Shown: one piece after another, positions 48,374 to 57,658 of the stretch
How positions within the stretch are numbered: the stretch's first letter is position 1
Layout: the number at the start of each line of letters is the position of its first letter
Source of the DNA: Lachnospiraceae bacterium
Lineage (GTDB): Bacteria > Bacillota > Clostridia > Lachnospirales > Lachnospiraceae
Direction: 5' to 3'
NCBI GenBank assembly: GCA_017473905.1
Contig: JAFUJA010000029.1
Span: 1 to 64,000 of the forward strand
Length of the DNA stretch: 64,000 nucleotides
Position numbers and translations under genes: made by a program
The notes under the pieces: generated by a model
The model's input: the letters and a program-made list of their open reading frames with translations, nothing else
What the model was told of the DNA's origin: nothing
Databases searched by the model: none

Positions 48374-49297
48374 TTATTTACGAAGCTCTTCCAAAACCGC
48401 TTCCAGACTTTCAACATCCGTAATCGCATAGCCTGTCATGGAAGGAGCTGTTCTTTTTACAAATCCGCAAAGCGTTTTACCCGGTCCGATTTCAATGATA
48501 CGTTCCACACCCTGCGCTTCCAGATACTTAATGGTATCTTCCATGTAAATGCTGCTCTGAACCTGTTCAATCAACTGTCCCGCAATGGTTTCGCCTTCAC
48601 CCAGAGGCTTTGCCGTTCTGTTAAAAATAACGGGGCACTTCATCTCACCAAAGGTAACATTTTCAAAATATCCTGCCAGTTCATCTGCTGCAGGCTTCAT
48701 ATATCTGGTGTGGAAGGGTCCGCTTACCTTCAAGGGAACGATTCTTTTCACACCCTGTTCCTTACAAAGCGCTTCCACTGCTTCCACTCCTTCTCTTTCA
48801 CCGCAGATAACATACTGACCGGTGCAATTGAAGTTAGATACGGTAACATAGCTGTCTTTTACACTGTCGCAAAGTGCTTTCAGGGCATCTGCTTCCATTC
48901 CCATTACCGCACTCATTTTACAGTCAATTCCCTGTGCTGCCGCATCCATTACCTTACCGCGAAATGCAACCAGCGGAAGGAAGGTATCAAGGTCAAATAC
49001 GCCCGATGCATAAAGCGCCGTATATTCTCCAAGACTTAAACCTGCCACATAATCAGGTGCAAAACCTTCTTCCTTGAGAATTTCCAACACACCCGCGCCG
49101 AAGGCTGCCATACAGGGCTGTGTATTTCTGGTTACGGAAAGTTCTTCGATAGGTGTCTCAAACATCATCTTCTTTAAATCAAATTCTAAATTTGCTCCGT
49201 CAATTATCCGGCGAAATGCAGGGTACTTCTCATAAAGATCCTTTCCCATTCCTTCGCACTGGCTTCCCTGACCTGCAAATAAAAACGCTGTCTTCAT
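48374..49297 (-). CDS. fabD: Malonyl-CoA:ACP transacylase FabD
   Basis: Loads malonyl units on ACP. The 307-residue protein has the N-terminal FAGQGSQ, nucleophile Ser in GLSLGEYTAL, and the catalytic His in SGPFHTRYM. The Leu in place of His before the Ser occurs in other FabD proteins of Firmicutes and is not a defect. ATG 49297 follows GGAGGAGACA. It lies 46 bases after fabK. Confidence 0.96.
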   Translation of the reverse strand: MKTAFLFAGQGSQCEGMGKDLYEKYPAFRRIIDGANLEFDLKKMMFETPIEELSVTRNTQPCMAAFGAGVLEILKEEGFAPDYVAGLSLGEYTALYASGVFDLDTFLPLVAFRGKVMDAAAQGIDCKMSAVMGMEADALKALCDSVKDSYVTVSNFNCTGQYVICGEREGVEAVEALCKEQGVKRIVPLKVSGPFHTRYMKPAADELAGYFENVTFGEMKCPVIFNRTAKPLGEGETIAGQLIEQVQSSIYMEDTIKYLEAQGVERIIEIGPGKTLCGFVKRTAPSMTGYAITDVESLEAVLEELRK

Positions 49298-49343
49298 TGT
49301 CTCCTCCTCATTCTCCTAAAAGAGAATCGTAGCCATTCCGGAA

Positions 49344-50291
49344 TTATTCCATGAACTCGTTCATGTTCTTAAGGGTTTCAAACATACCTGCATACATTTT
49401 AGATAAAATCTCTTCAATGGTTGCAATTTCATTTACCTGTCCGGAAACCTGACCTGCCATAAGAGAACCGTTCTCGGTATCACCGTCAAATACTGCTCTT
49501 CTTAAAGAACCGAGTGTAAAGTTTTCAAGTTCCATCTTATCTGCACCTGCTTTTTCTTTCTTTACGTACTCTCTTGCCATGGTATTTTTTAAGATACGCA
49601 CGGGAGTACCTGCAATACGTCCGGTTACGATGGTATCATTATCCTTGGATGCGATAACCGCATTTTTATAGTTTTCATGAATGGGACATTCCTTACTTGC
49701 AAGGAGACAGGTACCAACCTGAACACCTGCTGCACCAAGACAGAATGCTGCCATCATCTGTCTTCCGTCTGCGATACCGCCTGCAGCGATAACGGGTACA
49801 TCCACACCGTCAACAACCTGAGGAACAAGTGCCATGGTAGTCATTTCACCTACATGACCGCCGCTTTCCGTACCTTCGGCGATGATGTAGTCAGCACCTT
49901 TTTCAGCAAGACGCTTCGCAATGGAAACGCTGGGAACTACAGGCATTACAAGACTGCCTGCCGCCTTCCACATATCCATAAAACGGGAAGGATTTCCTGC
50001 ACCTGTGGTAATAACCGCAATCTTCTTCTCTGCAAGCATCTCTGCAATTTCAGCAGCCTGGGGATGCATAAGCATAAGGTTTACACCGAAAGGATTCTTG
50101 GTTAACTTTCTGCAGATTTCGATTTCCTCTTCCAGTCTTTCCAGAGAAAGTCCGCCGGTTGCAATCAGACCAAGTCCGCCTGCATTGGATACTGCTGCCG
50201 CAAAAGCGCCGGTAGCAATATTTGCCATACCACCCTGAATGATGGGGTATTTGATTCCAAGTCTTTTATCAAGTCTCATATTTTTATCCAT
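49344..50291 (-). CDS. fabK: Enoyl-ACP reductase II FabK
   Basis: FMN-dependent enoyl-ACP reductase that replaces FabI in streptococci and many Clostridia, with low triclosan sensitivity. The 315-residue protein has IIQGGMANIATG at the N-terminus, the FMN-site segment AEGTESGGHVGEMTT and VIAAGGIADGRQM. ATG 50291 has ATAGGAGGATAACA. It lies between fabH and fabD, a common Clostridium order. Confidence 0.95.
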   Translation of the reverse strand: MDKNMRLDKRLGIKYPIIQGGMANIATGAFAAAVSNAGGLGLIATGGLSLERLEEEIEICRKLTKNPFGVNLMLMHPQAAEIAEMLAEKKIAVITTGAGNPSRFMDMWKAAGSLVMPVVPSVSIAKRLAEKGADYIIAEGTESGGHVGEMTTMALVPQVVDGVDVPVIAAGGIADGRQMMAAFCLGAAGVQVGTCLLASKECPIHENYKNAVIASKDNDTIVTGRIAGTPVRILKNTMAREYVKKEKAGADKMELENFTLGSLRRAVFDGDTENGSLMAGQVSGQVNEIATIEEILSKMYAGMFETLKNMNEFME

Positions 50292-50322
50292 GTTATCCTC
50301 CTATGGGCCAAGCCCTTTTCAT

Positions 50323-51258
50323 TTAAAAAGTAATCAGCATTGCGCTGAATGTGAATCCTGCTCCGAAGCTGACACAAAGAATCTTTTCTCCGTGTGCAAC
50401 TTTCTTTTCTTCCCAAAGCTCATTTAATGCGATAGGAATGCTTGCGGCTGAGGTATTGCCGTACTTCTGAATATTCATGTAAAACTGTTCCTCTTTGCCG
50501 TCCAGATGACGCATAACGCTCTGGATAATTCTTTTATTTGCCTGATGACATACCACATAGCGGAGATCTTCCAGCTTCAAATCTGCTGCCGCAAGGGTCT
50601 CTGTTGCGTATTCCGTCATCATACGAACAGCCTGTTTAAATATCAGCTGTCCATCCATATGTAAATAGGCTTCCTCACCTTCGTAGGGACAGTAAAGTGC
50701 TTCTTTGTTTCCCACACTTCCCCATTTTCCTACAAACTGTTCTTCCAGATTCAGACGGATTACCGCTGCACCAGCACCGTCTCCGAACAGAATACAGCTG
50801 CTTCTGTCCTGCCAGTTGATTTTGCCGGAAATTTTTTCACTGCCTACAACAAGTGCATAAGGCTTGCCGCCCTGGGCAAGAATCGCACCTGCCGTATTCA
50901 TGGCATATAAAAATCCGGAGCAGGCTGCATTCAAGTCAAATGCCACTGCATGCTGGGGCAACCCCAAAGCTTCATGCACCAGACATGCCATGGAAGGCGT
51001 TGCACAATCCGGTGTAAAAGTAGCTACAATTACCAGACCGATGTCTTCCTTGTCCACCTCAGAACGTTCCAGCGCCTGCTTTGCCGCCTGAATGGCAAGG
51101 TCTGTGTTGCTTTCATTTTCACAAAAATATCGCTGGGCAATACCGGATCTGGACTGAATCCATTCATCATTTGTATCTACAATTTTTGCCCAATCAAAAT
51201 TGGTCATTATCCTGGAAGGAACTGCCGCTCCCGTTCCCATTATCTGAATTCCGTTCAT
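50323..51258 (-). CDS. fabH: Beta-ketoacyl-ACP synthase III
   Basis: Starts each chain by condensing acyl-CoA with malonyl-ACP. The 311-residue protein has catalytic Cys in DLNAACSGFLYAM, His in VCHQANKRI and Asn in YGNTSAASIP. It overlaps accA by one base (TAATG), so translation is coupled. It is placed between the acc genes and fabK. Confidence 0.96.
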   Translation of the reverse strand: MNGIQIMGTGAAVPSRIMTNFDWAKIVDTNDEWIQSRSGIAQRYFCENESNTDLAIQAAKQALERSEVDKEDIGLVIVATFTPDCATPSMACLVHEALGLPQHAVAFDLNAACSGFLYAMNTAGAILAQGGKPYALVVGSEKISGKINWQDRSSCILFGDGAGAAVIRLNLEEQFVGKWGSVGNKEALYCPYEGEEAYLHMDGQLIFKQAVRMMTEYATETLAAADLKLEDLRYVVCHQANKRIIQSVMRHLDGKEEQFYMNIQKYGNTSAASIPIALNELWEEKKVAHGEKILCVSFGAGFTFSAMLITF

Positions 51259-52094
51259 TATCTATCTCCCATCTTTCTTTCATCCAATAAATAGTTTTCA
51301 TCAATCCTGCGGAATTTCTGATAGCGATGTTCCGCCAGGGCAATGTCGGAAAGGGAGTCATACTTTCTTAACTCTTTCGTCAACACCTTATCCAAATCTT
51401 TAAAAGCGCCGGCCCAGTCTTCCTGCATGCCGCCTGCAGGCTCCTTGATTATTTTATCAATGATGCCGAAATCATATAAATCTTTTGCAGTCATTTTCAT
51501 GGCCTCGCAGGCATTTGCGCTTTGTGATGCATCCTTGTATAAAATGGATGCAAATCCTTCCGGGGAAAGAATGGAGTACACTGCATTTTCATACATAATG
51601 ACGCTGTTTGCCACCGCTATGGCAAGCGCACCTCCACTGTTTCCCTCACCGGTAATAATGGCAATCACCGGCACACGAAGAGAACTCATACGGGCAATGG
51701 ATGTTGCAATGGCAATACTCTGTCCGTGTTCCTCTGCTTCCAGTCCGGGGTAAGCGCCCGGAGTATCAATAAAAGTAATCACCGGTCTGCCGAACTTCTC
51801 TGCCTGTTCCATAAGACGAAGTGCCTTACGGTAGCCCTCCGGCTCCGGCATACCAAAATTATATTTTACATTTTCTTCCATGGTTCTGCCCTTACGGTGT
51901 CCGATTACGGTTACCGCACGGCCATGGAACCAACCAATACCGCCTAAAATACCACTGTCTTCCTTGCCGAGGCGATCCCCTTTTAATTCAATAAAATCAT
52001 CAAAGAGTGCCTGTATAAAATCCTCTGTTTTCGGACGTTTGGTATCTCTTGCCAGCATTACCTTCTGATAGGCTGTTAATTTTTTACTCATCAT
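51258..52094 (-). CDS. accA: Acetyl-CoA carboxylase carboxyltransferase subunit alpha
   Basis: Alpha half of the carboxyltransferase that makes malonyl-CoA. The 278-residue protein is of the crotonase-fold type with FIDTPGAYPGLEAEEHGQ and GEGNSGGALAIAVAN (oxyanion-hole segments). It starts one base after the accD stop (TAGGATG) and overlaps fabH, so accD-accA-fabH are tightly coupled. Confidence 0.96.
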   Translation of the reverse strand: MMSKKLTAYQKVMLARDTKRPKTEDFIQALFDDFIELKGDRLGKEDSGILGGIGWFHGRAVTVIGHRKGRTMEENVKYNFGMPEPEGYRKALRLMEQAEKFGRPVITFIDTPGAYPGLEAEEHGQSIAIATSIARMSSLRVPVIAIITGEGNSGGALAIAVANSVIMYENAVYSILSPEGFASILYKDASQSANACEAMKMTAKDLYDFGIIDKIIKEPAGGMQEDWAGAFKDLDKVLTKELRKYDSLSDIALAEHRYQKFRRIDENYLLDERKMGDR

Positions 52095-52095
52095 C

Positions 52096-52959
52096 CTACC
52101 CCTTTGTATTCGTGTGCATCAGAAGTAACATTCCGATGGTTTTTTTCAAGCTTTTTCTGGTTACTACACTATCCACGAAACCGTGTTCTTCCTGAAACTC
52201 GGCACGCTGGAACCCTTTGGGAAGCTTCTGGTGAATGGTCTGCTCAATGACTCTGGGTCCCGCAAATCCGATTAACGCTCCGGGCTCTGCCAGAATAATG
52301 TCTCCCAGCATGGCAAAACTTGCGCTGACACCACCCATGGTCGGATGGGTTAAAAGAGACAGATAAAAACCGCCCATCTGGGAAAACTTCTCCACTGCCG
52401 CAGAGGTTTTGGCCATCTGCATCAGGGAAAACATGCCTTCCTGCATTCTTGCGCCGCCGCTGGCTGAAATACAAAGAACGGGAAGCTTATGTTTCATCGC
52501 ATGCTCAACCGCTCTGGTAAATTCTTCTCCCACAACGCTGCCCATGCTGCCCATCATAAAAGTAGGATCTAACACAATAATCTCTACTTTGTTTCCTTCA
52601 ATATTTCCCACACCGGTTACAATCGCATCCGTATTACCGGTTTTACCCTGATTTTCACCCAGTTTATTCAAATACCCGGGAAATGAAATCGGGTCACTGC
52701 TGTTTAATTTTCCTGTATGTTCACGAAAAGTTTTACGATCTACCAGCTGATTGATTCTGGTGCGTGCCGAAATAGGGAAGTGATGTCCGCAGGCTTCACA
52801 CACATACAGATTCAGGGAAAGCTTTGACTTTTCGTGTTCCTTATTACATATGGGACATGTATATGTGGTTTCAGGCACATCGCCCTTACCGTTTAAGTTT
52901 TCACGCATTTTTTTAAGCGTGAATAACTGTTTTCTTCTATCATCAAAAAGCTTACTCAT
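52096..52959 (-). CDS. accD: Acetyl-CoA carboxylase carboxyltransferase subunit beta
   Basis: Beta half of carboxyltransferase, 287 residues, with the zinc ribbon CPIC...CEACGHHF (about residues 35-57) and the CoA/biotin site segment SASGGARMQEGMFSLMQM. It overlaps the accC end by eight bases (ATGAGTAA). The C-terminus lacks the long extension of some clostridial forms. Complete and typical. Confidence 0.96.
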   Translation of the reverse strand: MSKLFDDRRKQLFTLKKMRENLNGKGDVPETTYTCPICNKEHEKSKLSLNLYVCEACGHHFPISARTRINQLVDRKTFREHTGKLNSSDPISFPGYLNKLGENQGKTGNTDAIVTGVGNIEGNKVEIIVLDPTFMMGSMGSVVGEEFTRAVEHAMKHKLPVLCISASGGARMQEGMFSLMQMAKTSAAVEKFSQMGGFYLSLLTHPTMGGVSASFAMLGDIILAEPGALIGFAGPRVIEQTIHQKLPKGFQRAEFQEEHGFVDSVVTRKSLKKTIGMLLLMHTNTKG

Positions 52960-54322
52960 CTTGTCCGCTCCACTCTAATAAATCCTTTAAATGCTGCTCT
53001 ATGAAACCGGTATCATATTTTCCTTTTATGAATTCGGGATGGAATAAAATAATGTACTGGAAGTTTCTGTTGGTACTGATACCTCCCACAATCATTTCCT
53101 CCAACGCACAACGCATTTTACGAATTGCTTCCAGACGATTCTCACCATGGACAATTACCTTGGCAATCATGGAATCATAAAAAGGACTCACCTCATAACC
53201 GTCATAAATTGCACTTTCCACTCTTACACCATTTCCGCCGGGGAAATGAAGAAAATCAATTTTTCCGGGAGAAGGCATAAAATTGTTCTGGGGATTTTCC
53301 GCATTGATACGACATTCAATGGCATGACCTTTTAACTGAACATCATCCTGAGTCAGGGACAGCTTCATGCCTGCCGCAATCTTAATCTGTTCTCTTACCA
53401 GATCCACGCCGGTTACCATTTCCGTTACGGGATGTTCCACCTGGATTCTGGTATTCATTTCAATAAAATAATAGTTACCTTCCTGGTCTACCACAAATTC
53501 AATGGTACCTGCGCTAAAGTAACCCGCTGCTTTTGCTGCTGCCACAGCGGTTTCTCCCATTTCTTTACGAAGCTCTTTGCTTAAAAGCTTAGAGGGAGAT
53601 TCTTCAATCATCTTCTGATTTCTTCTCTGGATGGAGCAGTCACGTTCCCCCAGATAAATGGTATTGCCTTCTTTGTCGGCAAGAATCTGGAACTCAATAT
53701 GATGAGGATTTAAAATCAACTTCTCCAGATACATATCCCCGTTTCCGAAGGCTGTTTTTGCTTCAAGGGATGCCTCCTTAAAAGCATCTTCGATATCTTC
53801 CGGTTTGTACACACGACGCATACCGCGGCCACCGCCGCCGGCTACTGCTTTTAAAAGTACGGGATAACCGATTTTATCTGCCAGTTCTTTGGCAACCTGT
53901 GCAGACTCGCATACTTCCCTGGAACCGGGTACAACGGGAACATTGTTAGCAATCATTAATTTTCTTGCCTCCATCTTATCTCCCATCTTCCGGATAATCT
54001 CGGAAGAGGGACCGATAAAATGAATTCCTTTTTCTTCGCATTTTGCTGCAAATTCACTGTTTTCAGAAAGGAAGCCGTATCCGGGATGAATCGCTTCGCA
54101 CCCTGTTTTTATTGCAATATCTAAAATCAAATCCTGATTCAGATAACTTTCTTTTGCACTTGCAGGACCGATACAAATCGGAATTGTGGCGAATTTAACG
54201 GGAAGGGATTCCTTATCTGCTTCCGAATAAATCAGAACGCTCTCTATTTCCATTTCGCGAAGGCAACGGATAATACGAAGTGCAATCTCTCCTCTGTTTG
54301 CCACTAAAACTCTTTGAAACAT
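52952..54322 (-). CDS. accC: Biotin carboxylase
   Basis: Carboxylates biotin on AccB with bicarbonate and ATP. The 456-residue ATP-grasp protein has VLVANRGEIALRIIRC, the Gly-rich loop KAVAGGGGRGMRRV and EMNTRIQVEHPVTEM (catalytic Arg and Glu). ATG 54322 has GAAAGGAAGACAAAG. It follows accB by 28 bases. Confidence 0.97.
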   Translation of the reverse strand: MFQRVLVANRGEIALRIIRCLREMEIESVLIYSEADKESLPVKFATIPICIGPASAKESYLNQDLILDIAIKTGCEAIHPGYGFLSENSEFAAKCEEKGIHFIGPSSEIIRKMGDKMEARKLMIANNVPVVPGSREVCESAQVAKELADKIGYPVLLKAVAGGGGRGMRRVYKPEDIEDAFKEASLEAKTAFGNGDMYLEKLILNPHHIEFQILADKEGNTIYLGERDCSIQRRNQKMIEESPSKLLSKELRKEMGETAVAAAKAAGYFSAGTIEFVVDQEGNYYFIEMNTRIQVEHPVTEMVTGVDLVREQIKIAAGMKLSLTQDDVQLKGHAIECRINAENPQNNFMPSPGKIDFLHFPGGNGVRVESAIYDGYEVSPFYDSMIAKVIVHGENRLEAIRKMRCALEEMIVGGISTNRNFQYIILFHPEFIKGKYDTGFIEQHLKDLLEWSGQDE

Positions 54323-54350
54323 CTTTGTCTTCCTTTCAGGTTCATTTCTT

Positions 54351-54797
54351 TTATCCGATATAGAACAGTGCCTCTCCGAAGGATACCAGTGTACCGTTCT
54401 CTACAGGGATATCTTTTATTTCACCGTCTACGGGTGAAATCACGTTACTCATCATTTTCATTGCTTCCAAAAGTCCAAGGGTATCGCCATTTTTTACCTT
54501 CTGGCCAACCTTTACAAAAGGCTCTGCATCCGGTGCGGAAGCACGATAAAAGGTGCCGGCAATCTGTGCTGTAACCGGTGTTCCGGCTACTACTTCCTTG
54601 CTTACCGCAGGTGTAGCGGGTGCTACGTTTGTTACAACGGGACTTTCCACTGCTTCCTGAACAACGGGAGTGGTACAAACAGTTGCATTTCCTCCCTTTT
54701 TACCATGAAAGCTTACTCCCTCCATTTCGAGAGTAAGCTCTGTTAATGTACTCTGTTCAAAACGGGCAAGCATGTCATATACATCTTTCATCTGCAT
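54351..54797 (-). CDS. accB: Biotin carboxyl carrier protein
   Basis: Carries biotin between the two halves of acetyl-CoA carboxylase. The 148-residue protein has a helical N-terminus (MQMKDVYDMLARFEQSTLTE), a Pro/Ala/Thr-rich linker (about residues 45-75) and the biotinyl domain with the Lys in LEAMKMMSN. The ATG at 54797 is preferred over the frame start at 54848, which overlaps acpP. It lies 19 bases after acpP. Confidence 0.95.
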   Translation of the reverse strand: MQMKDVYDMLARFEQSTLTELTLEMEGVSFHGKKGGNATVCTTPVVQEAVESPVVTNVAPATPAVSKEVVAGTPVTAQIAGTFYRASAPDAEPFVKVGQKVKNGDTLGLLEAMKMMSNVISPVDGEIKDIPVENGTLVSFGEALFYIG

Positions 54798-54816
54798 GTC
54801 TTTATCCGAACCTTTC

Positions 54817-55044
54817 TTATTTGTTAGCGTCGATGTAATCAACAACATCCTTTACAGTCTTGAAGTTAACAAGTGCTTCTTCGTCGATGGTGATTTCGAA
54901 AGCTTCTTCAAGAGCCATGTTTAATTCCATAGCGTCAAGGGAATCTGCACCAAGGTCATCCATAATCTTTGCATCAAGAGTAATCTTCTCCTGGCTGGTG
55001 TGAAGTGTTTCCATAATAATTTCTTTTACCTTATCAAATGTCAT
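54817..55044 (-). CDS. acpP: Acyl carrier protein
   Basis: Carries growing acyl chains on phosphopantetheine. The 75-residue acidic protein has the modification site Ser in GADSLDAMEL. ATG 55044 follows TAGGAGGAACAAAAA. It is the first gene of the fatty-acid operon, an unusual but known place in Clostridia. A strong promoter and repeats lie upstream. Confidence 0.97.
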   Translation of the reverse strand: MTFDKVKEIIMETLHTSQEKITLDAKIMDDLGADSLDAMELNMALEEAFEITIDEEALVNFKTVKDVVDYIDANK

Positions 55045-55070
55045 TTTTTTGTTCCTCCTAAAATCTTTGA

Positions 55071-55104
55071 ATATTTTTACTTAAATATTTTTACTTAAAT
55101 ATTT
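55071..55104. repeat. Tandem 14-bp repeats downstream of the fab promoter
   Basis: ATATTTTTACTTAA occurs twice in direct tandem (55071-55084, 55085-55098) plus a partial third copy. Each contains the near-palindrome TACTTAAATA (78-87 and 92-101). They lie just downstream of the transcription start, which fits a repressor operator, possibly for the operon's own MarR/FabT-like protein. A related TACTTACATA occurs in the leader of that marR gene. Confidence 0.6.
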
Positions 55105-55112
55105 CGAAACTC

Positions 55113-55141
55113 ATTCTAACCAAAGATTCCCATCATGTCAA
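55113..55141 (-). promoter_or_regulatory. Sigma-A promoter of the acpP-acc-fab operon
   Basis: Minus strand TTGACA (55136-55141), 17-base spacer, TAGAAT (55113-55118). No other strong promoter is seen in the following 9.7 kb, so one transcript may cover all twelve genes. Confidence 0.85.
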
Positions 55142-55172
55142 CAGAATTTTAAAAGTTTATGAGAAGTTAACA

Positions 55173-55210
55173 AAAAAAGCCATCCATTCAATTTTACTTG
55201 AATGGACAGC
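55173..55210 (-). terminator. Terminator after the chemoreceptor gene
   Basis: Minus strand TCCATTCAA-GTAAAAT-TTGAATGGA stem followed by GGCTTTTTTTG. Confidence 0.88.
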
Positions 55211-55234
55211 TTCCTATGTATTATTACCGTATCA

Positions 55235-56938
55235 TTACTGCAATTCGAATTTATCAATCATTTCACTTAAGGTAACTGCCTGTGCGGTCAATTCTTCGCT
55301 GGTAGCCGAAAGTTCTTCTGCCGTAGCTGAGTTGGACTGTACAACTTCTGCAATACGATTGATACCCATATCAGCCTGATCCATGGCATTTGCCTGGTCA
55401 TTAGAAATTTCACTGATTTTCTTGGCACTGTCTGCGATGGAATGTACACCGGATACCACATCACGCAGGGAATCAGCGGACTTCATGGCAACTCTGTTTC
55501 CTTCTTCCACTTCTCGGATGGAGGCCTCAATTAAGTTTCTGGAATCAACTGCAGACTGGGCACTCTGTTCTGCCAGATTACGAATCTGGTCAGCAACTAC
55601 CGCAAAACCTCTTCCTGCTTCTCCCGCTCTTGCAGCCTCAATGGATGCATTCAGAGAAAGAAGATTGGTCTGACTTGCAATGTCTTCAATTTCGGAAATA
55701 ATGGCACCGATTTTTTCTGAAGAATCACTGATACGTCGCATCGCTCCCATGAGTTCTTCCATATCACTGCGGCTTTCTTCTGCTGACTGGGCATACTTTC
55801 TTGCTTCCTGATATGCTTTGCCAAGCTGCTCTGCTGTTGTCTGGATACCATTATTTAAGTCGTTGATGGTCGCCTGCATTTCCTGTACGGTTGCTGCCTG
55901 TTCCGTAGCACCTTCCGCAAGATTCTGTGCGGCTTCTGCCATGTTGGAAGAACCTTCTGCAACCTGTTTTGCTGCCTCATCAACGTTTTTAAGGGTTTCA
56001 TTCATCTGCCGGTTCATGTTTTTAATTTCCACAATCAGATTATGGAATTCACCCTGATAATACTCTTCATTTGTGATACGGATGTTATAATTTCCGCCTG
56101 CCATCTGTGTAAGAAGACTTCCCGCATCGTTAATTACCAGAGTAAGGCGTTCCGCCATATCGGACGCGGTTTTTACCATATCCGCCAACTCATCCTTACT
56201 GCGTACCGTAGGGAAGGGAGAACTCAAATCACCGCCTGCAAACTCTGTAAGACGCTTCTCCAAAGCCTTCAAAGGAGTTTCAATACTCTTGGCAATAATA
56301 GCTGTGATATTGGTTGCAAAACCAAGTACAAGCACAACGGTAATCACCATACCTACAATCAGAACAATTTCTAAAATCTGTAATCTGGTCTGCTCTTTAT
56401 GACCTTTTTCCACGTTATAATCCATAAGAGCAAGAAGGGCAACATCCAGTTCATGATAAACCGGCTCCAGCTTCTCGGACATCATGTGCTGCGCCTTGTC
56501 CGAAGCCTCTTTGTCTGTAGTAGCTCCAAGCGCGATAATTTCAGTTTCCGCTTCACAATAATTTTTCCATGCTGTATCTATCGCCGCAAGCATTTCTTTC
56601 TCTTCCTTAGACTCACAGCTGGCACGGAGTTCCTCCAGATAATGCTCAAATTCATCCACTGCCGTAGCATGCTGGCTCGTCATCTGGGCTATCATTTCTT
56701 CCGTATCATACCCCACCATACCACGGGTTGCACTTCTCACTTCCGCAGAAGCATTCATGGCACGTCCGATATCCCCCTGAGGGAATGCATAATGATCAAT
56801 TACATGATTATAGTCAGCTACCATAAAAATTAGGGCTCCCATAATAAAAACTGACACAATCCCAAATACACCGATAATCATCACATAGGATGTAATCAAA
56901 CGTTTTTTGATTTTCATTTTCTCAAAGAAATTTTTCAT
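55235..56938 (-). CDS. Methyl-accepting chemotaxis protein
   Basis: A transmembrane chemoreceptor, 567 residues. Two transmembrane helices (about residues 15-40 and 185-210) bracket an extracellular four-helix sensor with no recognised ligand motif; a HAMP domain (about 205-260) and a second HAMP-like unit (about 265-310) precede the signalling domain, whose hairpin tip [20 protein letters not shown] and [19 protein letters not shown] are intact. Translation probably starts at ATG 56938 (MKNFFEKMK), not at 56959. It sits alone, with its own promoter and terminator. Confidence 0.94.
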   Translation of the reverse strand: MKNFFEKMKIKKRLITSYVMIIGVFGIVSVFIMGALIFMVADYNHVIDHYAFPQGDIGRAMNASAEVRSATRGMVGYDTEEMIAQMTSQHATAVDEFEHYLEELRASCESKEEKEMLAAIDTAWKNYCEAETEIIALGATTDKEASDKAQHMMSEKLEPVYHELDVALLALMDYNVEKGHKEQTRLQILEIVLIVGMVITVVLVLGFATNITAIIAKSIETPLKALEKRLTEFAGGDLSSPFPTVRSKDELADMVKTASDMAERLTLVINDAGSLLTQMAGGNYNIRITNEEYYQGEFHNLIVEIKNMNRQMNETLKNVDEAAKQVAEGSSNMAEAAQNLAEGATEQAATVQEMQATINDLNNGIQTTAEQLGKAYQEARKYAQSAEESRSDMEELMGAMRRISDSSEKIGAIISEIEDIASQTNLLSLNASIEAARAGEAGRGFAVVADQIRNLAEQSAQSAVDSRNLIEASIREVEEGNRVAMKSADSLRDVVSGVHSIADSAKKISEISNDQANAMDQADMGINRIAEVVQSNSATAEELSATSEELTAQAVTLSEMIDKFELQ

Positions 56939-57007
56939 ATCATCCACCGTCCTTCTCATATGTTTGTTATCGTTTCTCCGGTTTACATCCCTTCAAAACC
57001 TTATTTT

Positions 57008-57036
57008 ATTATATACATTTTGACAAATTCTTTCAA
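57008..57036 (-). promoter_or_regulatory. Sigma-A promoter of the chemoreceptor gene
   Basis: Minus strand TTGAAA (57031-57036), 17-base spacer, TATAAT (57008-57013). Housekeeping type rather than sigma-28. Confidence 0.75.
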
Positions 57037-57053
57037 TCATTTTTGTCCTTTTT

Positions 57054-57536
57054 TTATTCAAAATTTTCCTTTCCGTTTAGAACTATCTCTACAAGTCGCT
57101 CTCCTTCATAACGAAGCTTCAAAGAGAAAAATTCCCTGTCCTCTTCCAAGAGTTTAAAAAACACCTTGTCCCCTTCCCAAATCGGCAAATCGTACACCTT
57201 ATCCTTATCTACCCATTCCAGATTCCCTTCATTACAGGGACCAATCTCCCCTTCATAACCGTCTGCGGTATATAGGCACATATACTCTGCCTCAGGCCAT
57301 TCATTGGATAAAAAGGTTACAATTCCCTTGAATTTCCAGGAAGTCAACGTTAATCCGGTTTCCTCTTTTACTTCCCGTAAAAGACACTCTTCCGGACTTT
57401 CACCCTCTTCGAAATGTCCGCCGATACCAACCCATTTATCCTTATTTAAGTCTTTCTCTTTTTTTACACGGTGCATCATCAGATACCGATTGCCTTTTTC
57501 TATGTAACAAAGTGTAGTTAAAGATATGCCTTTCAT
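57054..57536 (-). CDS. NUDIX hydrolase, MutT/8-oxo-dGTPase-like
   Basis: Hydrolyses nucleoside-diphosphate derivatives. The 160-residue protein has a complete Nudix box, GHFEEGESPEECLLREVKEE followed by TGL, with all Glu ligands. The sequence RYLMMHRVKKEKDLNKDKW resembles MutT-type 8-oxo-dGTP pyrophosphatases. ATG 57536 lies 5 bases after AAGGAGGG; the frame to 57551 starts inside that site. The substrate cannot be read from sequence. Confidence 0.9.
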   Translation of the reverse strand: MKGISLTTLCYIEKGNRYLMMHRVKKEKDLNKDKWVGIGGHFEEGESPEECLLREVKEETGLTLTSWKFKGIVTFLSNEWPEAEYMCLYTADGYEGEIGPCNEGNLEWVDKDKVYDLPIWEGDKVFFKLLEEDREFFSLKLRYEGERLVEIVLNGKENFE

Positions 57537-57565
57537 ATGTCCCTCCTTCAATGTAAAAGAAACAT

Positions 57566-57593
57566 CCCGGGTTCACTATGTTACAAACCCGGG
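57566..57593 (-). terminator. Hairpin after the polysaccharide deacetylase gene
   Basis: Minus strand CCCGGGTT-N12-AACCCGGG, an 8-bp GC-rich stem with a weak T tail (ATGTTTCTTTT). Confidence 0.65.
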
Positions 57594-57658
57594 AATTCTG
57601 TTTCATTGTATTTTTCTTCCAATCATCTAATTTTTATTATTAAAATATCGATATTCTT

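Noticed and set aside
55071..55104. CRISPR-type repeat array
   Set aside because: The units are 14 bp, in direct tandem without spacers, and no cas gene is present.
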